The notes: generated from the letters alone by a model not told the origin. A stretch of DNA of 64,000 bases from Photobacterium sp. Ph5 (GCF_022129445.1 NZ_JADQAQ010000003.1:1-64000); one strand, 5' to 3'. Shown: positions 45,890 to 56,946, counted from the first letter of the stretch. Made by a program: numbers and translations.

Positions 45890-46355
45890 AAGTTACGCTA
45901 AACAGCGCGGCAGTGGCTTGATGATCGTACTGTTTGTGATTGTGGTGATGGGCTTAATGGCAATGGCGATGACAAAAATCGGTACCTCTAGCCAAACTAT
46001 GACCACCAAAGAAGTGTTGGGTACTCGGGCATGGTTTACGGCACATTCAGCGAATGAGGTAGTATTAACGGAGCTTTTCCCATTGGAGCCATTACAAAGA
46101 AAACCTGGTGTATGTAAAAATTATTCAGCATCAGAAATTGCAACAGAGATAGATATGCCTGAATTTCAAACTGGCTGTAAGGTTATTCAAGTTAATTGTC
46201 AAAAGATAGAAATAACGGCACTTAAAACTACTGAATTTAAAGTAGAAAGTACGGCTGTTTGTGGTAGTGGGAAAATAACCATGACAAGAACACAAGAAGT
46301 ATGGGCGAAAGAGTTAAAAAATAATAATGATAATAAAACTAAAACTCGACGTTAA
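45879..46355 (+). CDS. mshP: MSHA minor pilin-like protein MshP
   Basis: 158 residues: MYYKSYAKQRG then SGLMIVLFVIVVMGLMAMAMTKIG. It has the glycine before the hydrophobic stem but lacks Glu5, like PilX/GspK-type proteins that start the pilus tip. The head domain has four Cys. Assigned from position and stem. Confidence 0.87.
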   Translation: MYYKSYAKQRGSGLMIVLFVIVVMGLMAMAMTKIGTSSQTMTTKEVLGTRAWFTAHSANEVVLTELFPLEPLQRKPGVCKNYSASEIATEIDMPEFQTGCKVIQVNCQKIEITALKTTEFKVESTAVCGSGKITMTRTQEVWAKELKNNNDNKTKTRR

Positions 46356-46385
46356 ATTAAAATAAATAGAAGTATAGTTATTACT

Positions 46386-49300
46386 ATGTTGAAAGTGAAA
46401 GGTAACAATATATTTAAACTATGGCTAATGGTTTGCTTATTATTAATGAGTTGGAATTCTATTGCTCAAGCGGAAATGAATGTCTGTAAATATTTCCCTG
46501 GTACAGCTCAATCATGGAATAAGGATAAAAGTGAGTTTCATGGAAATCACCGTATTTTAGTTTCAGGTTCACCTATTATTAATAATAAACATTACCTTGG
46601 TTTTAGTTCTGTATTGCAAGACAATAATCCAAGTGCTGAAAATAAATTTTGTGATGGAAACATATGTTACCCCGCATCTGAAAATAGTCATCTCTATGCT
46701 AAAGAAAAAGATTTTTCTGACATGCAATCATGGCCTTTAGATGGCGATCATTGGGGAAATTACATTCCAGATGCAGGTGTAATAAAACCTACACAGCGGC
46801 GTTATGCATTTAATACCTTTGATCTTACTAAGCAAGAAGTCATTGTTCCTAATGGAACAGTTATTTATACAAAAAGATTTAATATGGCCGCGAATAGTTA
46901 CTTATCTGCTGAATCTGGTAAACCGGATGATTTAATTATTTATGTTGATGGAGACAGTGAAAGTCCTACTGATATTACATCATTAAGTAAAGGCTCCACA
47001 CTCAAAGGGTTACTCTATTCAAAAGCCAAGGTAGATATGTCTAATGGCTTGGGCGAAGGTGAAATAACACAAGTTTATGGTTCGGTAACTGCACCTGATT
47101 TAATTATGAATGGTAGTAGTTCGACAATAAAAACGATTATTCACGGACAAAGTAAGTGCTTTGAACCACCTAAACCTATTTATGAATTAGCAATAACGTT
47201 AGCAAAACAATCCCCTACATTGTGTGATGAACAAATCGTCACGTTTAATGTTACACCTGATATAGAGAAAGCCGATATCGCGGTTTTTTTATCAATGGTG
47301 AGTGGTGGACAATATTCGGTAGATGGTAAAACGTTTATTGATATTCCGACAGATACGATTTCGCTACCCGTTCAAAATAATAAAGCGCAATTGTGGCTTC
47401 GCAGTAACGATGCTGGAAACGTGACGATTAATGCGCATTTATCCAGTGATGAAAGTGTAAAAGCCAATAGTAACTATGATGTGTTACCCGCAGATAAGTT
47501 GTATCTGGTTGCATCAACAGTAAACGATCATATCGTAGCCGGTAAACCCTTTGATGTTGATGTGGAAGTGAAGCAGTGTTCGGCTGATTTTACTCAAAAA
47601 ACAGCAACTCACTTTAATGGCAATGTGACCTCGGTTTCAACTGATTATATACAACCAAAATCAGGTAACGTTAAAGCAGAATGGGATAATTCACCCGTTA
47701 AGATCACGAATGGTAAAGGCGAAAAGTCGTTAAAACTTCATTACTCAGACGCAGGCAAAATCCAATTAAAGGTTAATGCGAATGGCGTTTTTGAAGATAA
47801 GAAAGGTAATAAGCAGGATATAACCCTTACCAGTAATGGCTTAGATTTATATTTCCGTCCATGGACGTTTGCGGTTTGTCCTTTGACATTATATAGCAAA
47901 GATAAAATCAGAACGGCTGATGGCACGGCAAGTGGTGGAGAGAAGTTTACACAAGCAGGAGCGCCATTTGATGTGTTACTTAAGCCTTTAGTTTGGGTTG
48001 AAAGTTTAGATAAGCCGAAAGTGAATAACGAATATAATATGTTCGCTCAAGAGTATTGTGAAGCTTCAGTCACAGAAAACTTTTTAGCGAATGACGCGCC
48101 CTCAATTGATAATCTAAAAGTTAGCGCAACATTAGACTCGCCTAAAAATGGCGTATTAGGCGATTTTTATTCCGGTGATAATCAAGTAAAAAATACAATC
48201 TTAAAAGGGATTGTTATTCAGCATAACCATTGGGATGACGTCGGCAGTATTAATTATCATGTCAGATTAGATAATTACATGGGCTTTGATGATATGGATG
48301 TTGACCCAAGCTATTGCCGGATTGGTCGTTTTTATCCGGCTTATTTTCAATTAGAAAATAATAGCGTGACACCGGCAATAAATGGTTTTACCTATATGAA
48401 TCAGCCTTTCGGCGTGTCATTCAATATTGGTGCATATAACAATAACGGTAAAATAGTCACAAACTATAATGGCTTTGCTAGAACACTACAAAATACATTT
48501 ATTCCAGAAGTTGTGTATGGGAATGCTATTACTTCTGAAAAAGATAATCGTTTAAAAGAGGTAATAGTCCCTCTTTGGTCTAAAATATTTGGTGATTCGA
48601 TTAAATTTAGTTCTGATACAGTAAAGTTTATTCGTAAAAAAGATGTGGATTTTATTCCAAAAGAAGAAGGCGAAAGAACAGCCTCTGAACCGGATGGCCC
48701 TTATAAAAACTGGCAATTATTCTTACGCATAAAACCGTTACCTACTAGTGATAATTTGGAAAATCCTGAAGTGGTTGATTGGAAAGATAACACTAATATT
48801 CAGTTGGTTGGCACTAACGATCTTCGCTATGGTCGTATGGTTTTGGATGATGCTTCTGGTGATCTAAATCAGACATTAACGATCCCATTACGGGTTGAGT
48901 ATTGGAATGGTTCTGAGTTTGTCACTAATACCGATGACTCAATATCAAGATTTGATGGTGCCAATTATTGTTATCAAGTGATACAGGCGGTGGTTAAACC
49001 CAATATTTCAACACCAGTAAAACCTCCTTATACTGATGGCGAGGAGCATACTGTATTTTGGGGAAGATCATCATCTGGTGAATTACTTGCACACCCTATT
49101 AATAGCTTGAATAAAAATGAGATTATCCGGCAGAAAATAAGATTTTGGCAGCGATTATCAAAAAATACTACGCCTAATGGAGCGGTATCTCGTGTTGAAA
49201 ATATACTTACGGACAAGAGTATAGTTTGTCCTCGAGAGACTAATACGAGTAATCAACCATGGTTAAGTTATAACTGGCGCGACTTCGGTGATGAAGACCC

Positions 49301-49406
49301 ATCTGCGACGGTAACCTTTGGCGTTTATCACGGAAATGACCGAATTATTTATCGGGATGAAGTAAATAAAGATAATAAGCCTATCCCATACGTTGATTAT
49401 CAATAG
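46386..49406 (+). CDS. mshQ: MshQ paralogue 1 (short form)
   Basis: Large secreted protein expected at the MSHA pilus tip as adhesin. 1006 residues with a signal peptide ending at AQA (27-29). Cysteine-rich beta domains follow. Landmark blocks shared with the next gene: CKYFPGTAQS (from 34), RPWTFAVCP, AGAPFDVLLKP, the IGRFYP block, LRYGRMVLDD and the C-terminal PWLSYNWRDFGDEDPSATVTFGVYHG. It lacks the roughly 300-residue N-terminal region that precedes CxYFPxxAQS in the second copy. It starts 30 bases after mshP and ends in its own terminator. Which copy is the true mshQ orthologue is open. Confidence 0.83.
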   Translation: MLKVKGNNIFKLWLMVCLLLMSWNSIAQAEMNVCKYFPGTAQSWNKDKSEFHGNHRILVSGSPIINNKHYLGFSSVLQDNNPSAENKFCDGNICYPASENSHLYAKEKDFSDMQSWPLDGDHWGNYIPDAGVIKPTQRRYAFNTFDLTKQEVIVPNGTVIYTKRFNMAANSYLSAESGKPDDLIIYVDGDSESPTDITSLSKGSTLKGLLYSKAKVDMSNGLGEGEITQVYGSVTAPDLIMNGSSSTIKTIIHGQSKCFEPPKPIYELAITLAKQSPTLCDEQIVTFNVTPDIEKADIAVFLSMVSGGQYSVDGKTFIDIPTDTISLPVQNNKAQLWLRSNDAGNVTINAHLSSDESVKANSNYDVLPADKLYLVASTVNDHIVAGKPFDVDVEVKQCSADFTQKTATHFNGNVTSVSTDYIQPKSGNVKAEWDNSPVKITNGKGEKSLKLHYSDAGKIQLKVNANGVFEDKKGNKQDITLTSNGLDLYFRPWTFAVCPLTLYSKDKIRTADGTASGGEKFTQAGAPFDVLLKPLVWVESLDKPKVNNEYNMFAQEYCEASVTENFLANDAPSIDNLKVSATLDSPKNGVLGDFYSGDNQVKNTILKGIVIQHNHWDDVGSINYHVRLDNYMGFDDMDVDPSYCRIGRFYPAYFQLENNSVTPAINGFTYMNQPFGVSFNIGAYNNNGKIVTNYNGFARTLQNTFIPEVVYGNAITSEKDNRLKEVIVPLWSKIFGDSIKFSSDTVKFIRKKDVDFIPKEEGERTASEPDGPYKNWQLFLRIKPLPTSDNLENPEVVDWKDNTNIQLVGTNDLRYGRMVLDDASGDLNQTLTIPLRVEYWNGSEFVTNTDDSISRFDGANYCYQVIQAVVKPNISTPVKPPYTDGEEHTVFWGRSSSGELLAHPINSLNKNEIIRQKIRFWQRLSKNTTPNGAVSRVENILTDKSIVCPRETNTSNQPWLSYNWRDFGDEDPSATVTFGVYHGNDRIIYRDEVNKDNKPIPYVDYQ

Positions 49407-49418
49407 TCTTAAGTAGAT

Positions 49419-49450
49419 GCCAAGCCTTATTTATAAGGCTTGGCTTTTTT
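49419..49450 (+). terminator. terminator after the first mshQ
   Basis: Perfect 12-base stem GCCAAGCCTTAT/ATAAGGCTTGGC with a two-base loop in the DNA, followed by six T. It separates the two mshQ genes, so the second probably has its own promoter in 49451-49646. Confidence 0.93.
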
Positions 49451-49646
49451 ATATCGGTCAAAAACAACTTAAAAATCAACATTGATGAGTCTCTTTTGTT
49501 GCTATCAACCGTTTTTATAACATGGTGGCTAGGTGGTATCTTTATGTTGATTAAAATGTTACTAGTTAATAGTTCTGATTAAGAGCATAGGATGAAATGG
49601 AATTCCTATTGCTATGTATGTGTAAAAAGGATTTTGGGTTAAAGCC

Positions 49647-52600
49647 ATGGGCAAAGTAATTGTTCTATTATTGACGTTATTGTTTGGATTTTCAGTACAG
49701 GCTACAGCCAACACCAATCCCCAGTATGAATTTGGTCATTATGAGTATTCAGCAACGGATAAATGCCATTTATCAAACAGTGAAAGTGGTTGTACGATCA
49801 CACTTAAAAAAAAATATAGTCAGACACCACTTGTTTTTTTAATGCCAACGATTCCTGCAAATAATCCTGATGCAGATAGACCTCAAACCGTTTCTTTACT
49901 TAATGTGACGAAAGAAAGCTTCACCATAAAACAGTTTGCTGCGCCGTTAGATGATGATATTGACTTAAATAAAGAACCTATGACAGTCATTAGTTATTTT
50001 GTTATGGAGCCGGGCGAACTGACACTTGATGATGGTCATAAAATTTATGCGGGTTCTATTGATACGGGAAAATATGCAGGTGATGGAGAGGATTCAAAAC
50101 CTGCTAATGAGAATATAGACTTTAATGGTTTCTCATTTTCAGAATCGCCAGTCGTCCTTTCAGAAGTACAAACACGAAATAATAACCGTTGGTTTACCTC
50201 TGCGGTTCATTCTGTCACAACAGCAGGTCTTAATTTAGGTTTAGAGATTACACGAGTTGAACGTAATGATGTTCCTGGTGATGATAAACCATTCCCTAAA
50301 ACAGAAAAAATAGCCTACCTTGTCAGTGAGCCTGTTTCTGGTTTATCTGGGGGATACCAATATGAGTTTACTAAAGGTAGTGTTCTTAAAACGAAAGGTG
50401 ATAAGCCGTTAAAATCAGCTTGTAATGGTAGCAATGGTTTTCAGCAACGCTATGATTCTTTACCCTTTGTTATTGGTGGTAAGTTAGAGCGAAATGGCGG
50501 TCAAGGCGGTTGGCTGCGCCGCTGTGAACTTACAGATAACGGTGTAAGTTTTGTTATTGATGAAGATATTCCTGATGGTGTGGGAATACGTAGCCGTAAC
50601 CATACCAGTGAGCATATTGGCTTTATGGCGTTTGCTCCGAAAGTTAATGACTATTGTGAGTATTTCCCAAGTGTTGCGCAGTCTCATTATGATGATAGCT
50701 ATCTTGTGATGATGGGAATTAAAGGTCCCTATATTAAAAATAACACGCCAGAAAAATTTGAATTGGGTTTTAAAAAATCAGCATATGATGGAAATATAAA
50801 GTCTGAAACTTGCCGTAATCTTCGAGATAAATGGGAATGTACATTAAACGAAAGCTTAATAGTACAGCCGTATGAAGATATATCATCAGTTCCTGATGGT
50901 ACTATTAATAATATATATCATTATGATAAAAATAACCCATTAGAATTAGAATTTGGTTCTTATAAAAATATTGAAGTAGGTCAAGGGACAACAGTTATAT
51001 TATCTTCTGGTAAGTATACAATTGAAAGCTTATCTTTACATAAAAATTCCATATTTAAATTACGTGATAAAAATAAAAAAACAGAAATATATGTCAGGAA
51101 TGCAGATTTAAATGGAAAGATAAACACTGATGGTAAGCCTGAAAATCTTTATATTTTTGGTGTTACTAAGGACTCTGATTTAAATCAAGGTACTGATTAT
51201 ATGCCTGCGTCTATAAAAGCAAATGAAACGGCAGAAATAGTCGCATATATATATTCAGTGGGTAATGTCTTATTTTCTGCAAATTACACGAGCTTGGGAG
51301 TAGAGAGGAAAGTTACTCTTAGAGGCGCGGTTACTGCTAGAAATATTCGTTTAGATACAGAATCTAATATTATTGGTGATGGTATCTGTATTAATACGCC
51401 TGATAGTAATTACATATTAGAAATAACACCAACCGAGCATTATTCATTAACCTGTGATGATTTACTGGTAACATTTAATGTCAAAACGGAAGATGGTGAG
51501 TTAGCCAATGATTTTAATGGTACCGTCACTGTTAGTACTGATATTAAGCAAGCTGGTTTAGCACACTGGTCTTTACCTAATGATGATTCCATTTTATCTG
51601 ATGCTTATACACCAACAGATGTCACGATTAAAAATGGTCAAGGGCGCTTACGTTTACATAGCCCAAATTATATTGGCAATATAAAAGTGACAGGTAAGGC
51701 CGTTGATTCAACTATCACTAATGAGGTGGAAGGTAACTATACCTTTGTACCATTTAAGTTTGGTTTCACACCTAGCCCAATAAAAACAATTGCGGGTAAA
51801 CCTACCTCAGTCACTATCTCAGCTCTGGCTTGTAATGATGGAACGGCAAGAGTGGCGACAGGTTACAGTGGTAATAAAGAGTTAACTATTAATACTACCT
51901 TTATTGCGCCGAGAGAAATTGGGAATGGCAAGATTGAAATTAGCAAGCCGAATGGCAATACGTGGAAAACAGAACAAGAAACGTTAAATTTCTCATCGGG
52001 TGTGGCGAAATTTGATTTGAAATATCCTGATGCGGGTAAAGTGAATCTGTCTGTTTCTGATCCTAATTGTTCATTAGAAACGGGTTGTGATAGCGAGTTA
52101 ACCTCAGGCACTGATGACGAGTACGATGGGTGGGAGGTACTTAAAGGCTCTGTTGAAGTACATGCCCGTCCGTGGACATTTGCCGTATGCCCAAAAAATA
52201 AAGATGGCGAATATGTTAAGGCCGATGGTACATCATCGTCAGGTGAAGGCTTTGTTGCTGCCGGTGATAAATTTGATGTGGATGTAAAACCTATTGTCTG
52301 GCGCAATGCGGGATCTGAAACTGCAGATATTAACAGTCTGTATTCAAGTAGCATTGATTTGTGTGAAAGCGTAATAACACCTAACTTTTTTAAAGCAGGT
52401 GCTCCAGCAGCACGTGTTGAATTATCTATTCCATCGGATCATTCAATAACACCAGTGAATGGTAAGCCTGGTGAATTGCAAGGCATTACAGTAAAAGAAC
52501 ACACTGAAACTTTAACCTATACCGATTTATCTTGGAGTGAAGTCGGCAGTGTTCGTTTACAAGCCAAGCCCCAAGCAAAATATTTAGGCATGAATATTAA

Positions 52601-53609
52601 TCAAGGCTATCGTGATATTGGGCGTTTTTACCCTAAATATTTAGAGCTTCAACCAAATAGCATTATATATCCAAACGGTCATGATCAATTTGCTTATTTA
52701 GGCCAACCATTTAATGCTCAAGTAATGATTAAGGCGAAAAATGCGTTGGGTAATCAAGTTAATAACTACAACAAGTTTGATTTGGCGTATCAAGCGGATG
52801 TTGCACTGACTGCGTATGAACATCCATCATTAACGAGTTTATATCATCGCTTCTCATATCATAACGCAACAGGTTCGACAGAGAAGACCTTTAAGGGGTA
52901 TTGGAATAGTGACGTTCAACAAACATGGCTATTAGCACGTAAGCCTATTGTTGCCGCCATTAACCCAACAACAGAGGAAGATGGTCCTTGGTCTTCAAGT
53001 AATAGCCGCTTTGGTGGGTATATAACAGAAAACCATGATCCTATTTCTATTCGAAATAGTACATCGGTTGATACTGATGCGGTGGATACTCATACTGTCG
53101 CGCAGTTCGAAGTGACACCTAATTTACGCTACGGACGAATGGTGTTAGATGATGCAATTAGCCCGTTTGATCAACCTGTTAATATACCGCTAAAGGTTGA
53201 GCATTGGGATGGCAGTGAATTTCAAACACATATTGCTGATAGTGGTTCGGAATATAATAGTAATTATTACTGTAAGCAGGCGTTACACCCTAATGATGAG
53301 TCTAATACATCGGTGTTAACAATGAATAAAACGGGTAGTGTCAATGCAGGTAAAAGTGATCAAATTGAGGCTCATCCTCAGTTATCAACGCCTGCGAATT
53401 ATAAAAAACAACAAACCCGTTTTTGGCTGCGTATTGCAACCGATGCGCCAATAAATATCGGTTGTAGTCAAACCAACAAAGCGCACCAACCATGGTTGAC
53501 TTATAACTGGCGAGAGTTGGGTGATGAGGATCCATCAGCGATTGTGACATTTGGTGTCTATCGCGGGAGTGATCGTATCGTTTATCGTGGTGAAAGAGGG
53601 CTAAATTAA
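49647..53609 (+). CDS. mshQ: MshQ paralogue 2 (long form)
   Basis: 1320 residues with a signal peptide (VIVLLLTLLFGFSVQATA). The first 330 residues form two beta-rich repeats (TPLVFLMPTIPANN..., SPVVLSEVQTRNNNRWF...) that recall H-type lectin folds; this is weak. From CEYFPSVAQS (Cys337) to the end it parallels paralogue 1: RPWTFAVCP, AAGDKFDVDVKP, LRYGRMVLDD, PWLTYNWRELGDEDPSAIVTFGVYRG. Its length and N-terminal domain fit V. cholerae MshQ better than paralogue 1 does. Nine A in a row occur at codons 54-56. The stretch 50.7-51.4 kb is more AT-rich than its surroundings. The likely ribosome-binding site AAGGA is rather far upstream. Confidence 0.83.
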   Translation: MGKVIVLLLTLLFGFSVQATANTNPQYEFGHYEYSATDKCHLSNSESGCTITLKKKYSQTPLVFLMPTIPANNPDADRPQTVSLLNVTKESFTIKQFAAPLDDDIDLNKEPMTVISYFVMEPGELTLDDGHKIYAGSIDTGKYAGDGEDSKPANENIDFNGFSFSESPVVLSEVQTRNNNRWFTSAVHSVTTAGLNLGLEITRVERNDVPGDDKPFPKTEKIAYLVSEPVSGLSGGYQYEFTKGSVLKTKGDKPLKSACNGSNGFQQRYDSLPFVIGGKLERNGGQGGWLRRCELTDNGVSFVIDEDIPDGVGIRSRNHTSEHIGFMAFAPKVNDYCEYFPSVAQSHYDDSYLVMMGIKGPYIKNNTPEKFELGFKKSAYDGNIKSETCRNLRDKWECTLNESLIVQPYEDISSVPDGTINNIYHYDKNNPLELEFGSYKNIEVGQGTTVILSSGKYTIESLSLHKNSIFKLRDKNKKTEIYVRNADLNGKINTDGKPENLYIFGVTKDSDLNQGTDYMPASIKANETAEIVAYIYSVGNVLFSANYTSLGVERKVTLRGAVTARNIRLDTESNIIGDGICINTPDSNYILEITPTEHYSLTCDDLLVTFNVKTEDGELANDFNGTVTVSTDIKQAGLAHWSLPNDDSILSDAYTPTDVTIKNGQGRLRLHSPNYIGNIKVTGKAVDSTITNEVEGNYTFVPFKFGFTPSPIKTIAGKPTSVTISALACNDGTARVATGYSGNKELTINTTFIAPREIGNGKIEISKPNGNTWKTEQETLNFSSGVAKFDLKYPDAGKVNLSVSDPNCSLETGCDSELTSGTDDEYDGWEVLKGSVEVHARPWTFAVCPKNKDGEYVKADGTSSSGEGFVAAGDKFDVDVKPIVWRNAGSETADINSLYSSSIDLCESVITPNFFKAGAPAARVELSIPSDHSITPVNGKPGELQGITVKEHTETLTYTDLSWSEVGSVRLQAKPQAKYLGMNINQGYRDIGRFYPKYLELQPNSIIYPNGHDQFAYLGQPFNAQVMIKAKNALGNQVNNYNKFDLAYQADVALTAYEHPSLTSLYHRFSYHNATGSTEKTFKGYWNSDVQQTWLLARKPIVAAINPTTEEDGPWSSSNSRFGGYITENHDPISIRNSTSVDTDAVDTHTVAQFEVTPNLRYGRMVLDDAISPFDQPVNIPLKVEHWDGSEFQTHIADSGSEYNSNYYCKQALHPNDESNTSVLTMNKTGSVNAGKSDQIEAHPQLSTPANYKKQQTRFWLRIATDAPINIGCSQTNKAHQPWLTYNWRELGDEDPSAIVTFGVYRGSDRIVYRGERGLN

Positions 53610-53726
53610 GCCTTAGCGCAAATAAATTGCAAATCTGTGGCAGGTTTGACAATCCTTACCTTGTTTCAGTGTCTAGCGCTTGGTACATTTAGTGCAATTT
53701 AACGAATTTTGATCTTTCAGGATTAG

Positions 53727-54779
<1,053 letters not shown>

Positions 54780-54822
54780 TAATGCCTGCGTTAGTTTTCT
54801 ATAAAACAGGTTATAGCGTTAG

Positions 54823-55794
54823 ATGAAACCTATCTTTGGCAGAGGTCCTTCTCTGCAATTACGCCTGTTTCTTGCCATATTACTATCGGCTAGCCTTATG
54901 CTAGCCGATAGTCGTCTTGATGCTTTTGCCAATGTTCGTTATTTTTTGAACTCAGCAATCGCTCCGCTTCAGTATGCGGCTAATTTACCGCGTGAATTAC
55001 TCGATGGCCTTAATGGTCAAATGAGTTCTCATCAGCAATTATTAGTTGAGAATAAAGCGTTGAAGCGTGATTTGTTGGTGATGAAAAGTAATGTTTTATT
55101 GCTTGATCAATTACAGCAAGAAAATCAGCGTTTAAGAAATTTATTAGGTTCACCGTTTGTTCGTGGTGAGCGTAAGATGATCGCTGAAGTGATGGCGGTC
55201 GATTCTGATCCTTATAGTCATCAAGTGATGATTGATAAAGGGCGTGTTGATGGGGTGTATGAAGGCCAACCAGTTATTAATGATAAAGGTATTGTCGGAC
55301 AGATCTCCTATGTTGGCGCGCATAATAGTCGTGTTTTATTACTGATTGATCCTACTCATGCTATTCCCGTACAAGTTGTGCGTAACGATATTCGTGTTAT
55401 TGCAACAGGGACAGGAAAAAGTAATGAAATTCAACTTGAACATGTACCAAGCAGCACGGATATTCGTGTCGGTGATTTATTGGTGAGCTCTGGGCTTGGT
55501 GGGCGCTATCCTGAAGGGTATCCGGTCGCAAGGGTGACTGAATTCTCTTTTGATAATAAACGCCCATTTGCACAAATCATCGCTAAACCAACGGTACAAT
55601 TTGATCGATTACGTTACTTATTATTAGTGTGGCCAACCGATAGAATGAAAGCGGCAGAAACGCCAATTGTAGGCGCTATTGCACCTTCAAGTGCGGTTTC
55701 AACTATTTCTCCAGCAGTACCTGCAAGTGATGTAAAACCAGCTGCACCCGTTGAAAATAAAAAGCCAAACAATGAGGTGAATAATGCCAACTAG
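54823..55794 (+). CDS. mreC: rod-shape protein MreC
   Basis: Bitopic inner-membrane protein that links MreB filaments to periplasmic wall enzymes. 323 residues: cytoplasmic KPIFGRGPSLQLR, helix at about 14-30, coiled coil (about 65-105), then the two beta-barrel domains (EVMAVDSDPYSHQVMIDKG, GLGGRYPEGYPVARVTEF), and a Pro/Ala/Val-rich tail. A perfect 11-base inverted repeat lies at codons 21-30. It overlaps mreD by 11 bases. Confidence 0.96.
   Translation: MKPIFGRGPSLQLRLFLAILLSASLMLADSRLDAFANVRYFLNSAIAPLQYAANLPRELLDGLNGQMSSHQQLLVENKALKRDLLVMKSNVLLLDQLQQENQRLRNLLGSPFVRGERKMIAEVMAVDSDPYSHQVMIDKGRVDGVYEGQPVINDKGIVGQISYVGAHNSRVLLLIDPTHAIPVQVVRNDIRVIATGTGKSNEIQLEHVPSSTDIRVGDLLVSSGLGGRYPEGYPVARVTEFSFDNKRPFAQIIAKPTVQFDRLRYLLLVWPTDRMKAAETPIVGAIAPSSAVSTISPAVPASDVKPAAPVENKKPNNEVNNAN
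54883..54911 (+). other. strong inverted repeat inside the 5' part of mreC
   Basis: Perfect arms CTATCGGCTAG/CTAGCCGATAG around a seven-base loop, within the codons for the MreC membrane helix. In the mRNA it would fold into a stable hairpin about 60 bases after the start codon. There is no U-run, so it is not a terminator. Confidence 0.6.
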
Positions 55795-56272
55795 CCAAGC
55801 ACATGGCCGAATTTGGATTTGGCTATCATTCGTTTTTGCTCTGGTGTTGCAAGCGGCTCCTTGGCCAGGAGTGCTGGAACCGTTTCGACCTTCATGGGTA
55901 TTGCTGGTCACCTGTTATTGGGTATTAGCCTTACCACATCGTGTTAATGTGGGAAGTGCTTTGATTATAGGCTTATTGTGGGATCTGATTTTAGGATCAA
56001 CACTGGGCGTTCGTGGCTTAATGATGTCGGTGATTGCTTATATTGTTGCTTTAAATTTTAGGGTGCTACGTAACCTGTCATTAGGACAACAAGCAATAGT
56101 GTTCGCGCTATTGTCATTAGCTGGCAAGCTTATTGAATATTGGGCTGAATATTTAGTCTCAAATGTGACTTTTGAGCCACAACAATTATGGGCTGTCGTA
56201 TTAAACTTTATATTATGGCCATGGTTGTTCTTATTACTACGGCGTATACGCCGTAAGTTTTCGATTCGTTAA
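55784..56272 (+). CDS. mreD: rod-shape protein MreD
   Basis: 162-residue integral membrane protein with about five helices, the membrane partner of MreC in the elongasome. Recognisable by ESW-type features: RPSWVLLVTCYWVLALPHRVN, GLLWDLILGSTLGVRG and the hydrophobic C-terminus ending RRIRRKFSIR. Begins inside the mreC 3' end. Confidence 0.94.
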   Translation: MPTSQAHGRIWIWLSFVFALVLQAAPWPGVLEPFRPSWVLLVTCYWVLALPHRVNVGSALIIGLLWDLILGSTLGVRGLMMSVIAYIVALNFRVLRNLSLGQQAIVFALLSLAGKLIEYWAEYLVSNVTFEPQQLWAVVLNFILWPWLFLLLRRIRRKFSIR

Positions 56273-56283
56273 TAGCAATAACA

Positions 56284-56317
56284 AAAAGGGGAAGCCAATC
56301 GGTCTTCCCCTTATTTA
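56284..56317 (+). terminator. terminator after mreBCD
   Basis: AAGGGGAAG/CTTCCCCTT with a nine-base loop, then TTATTTAT. Ends the mre unit before maf. Confidence 0.83.
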
Positions 56318-56361
56318 TAATTAAATGTATTTAAAGTATAAATGTAAGTTTGAGGTGTAAC

Positions 56362-56934
56362 ATGGCTGCAATTCAATTATATCTTGCTTCAGGTTCGCCT
56401 CGTCGAATGGAGTTATTAAATCAGTTAGGCTATCAGTTTGAGCGTGTCGTGGTGGATGTTGAAGAATCTCACCAAATAGGTGAAAGCCCTGAAGATTATG
56501 TTCAGCGCTTGTCGCGAGACAAAGCCTTAGCCGGAGTAAAAGCTGCGCCAACTGGTTTACCTGTTTTAGGATCTGACACAATTGTTGTGGCTGATCTGCA
56601 AATATTAGAAAAACCTGTCGATTTTAATGATGCAGCGCGTATGCTGAAAATACTGTCTGGTCGTCAACATCAAGTGATGACCGCAGTGACAGTCGCAACG
56701 AAAGAAAGGATTGAAACTAAGCTAGTGATCACGCAAGTGTGGTTTAAACCTTTGTCAGATAACGAAATCAAAAAATATTGGCAAAGTGGAGAGCCACAAG
56801 ATAAAGCGGGCAGTTATGGCATTCAAGGCTTAGGTGGCAAATTCGTTGAACGTATCGATGGCAGTTTTTATGCAGTGATGGGGTTGCCGTTAGTGGAAAC
56901 CGACATCCTGTTACAAGATTTTTTAAAGTTATAA
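56362..56934 (+). CDS. maf: Maf-family nucleoside triphosphate pyrophosphatase (YhdE type)
   Basis: Hydrolyses non-canonical or surplus nucleotides; the YhdE subgroup acts on dTTP and UTP. 190 residues. The frame extends back to 56350, but the protein begins properly at MAAIQLYLASGSPRR (56362), with TTGAGGTG upstream. SPRR, the SDTIVV motif with the catalytic Asp, and the QDKAGSYGIQG block define the Maf fold. It keeps its usual place between mreD and rng. Confidence 0.93.
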   Translation: MAAIQLYLASGSPRRMELLNQLGYQFERVVVDVEESHQIGESPEDYVQRLSRDKALAGVKAAPTGLPVLGSDTIVVADLQILEKPVDFNDAARMLKILSGRQHQVMTAVTVATKERIETKLVITQVWFKPLSDNEIKKYWQSGEPQDKAGSYGIQGLGGKFVERIDGSFYAVMGLPLVETDILLQDFLKL

Positions 56935-56946
56935 GTAGAGGCAATC

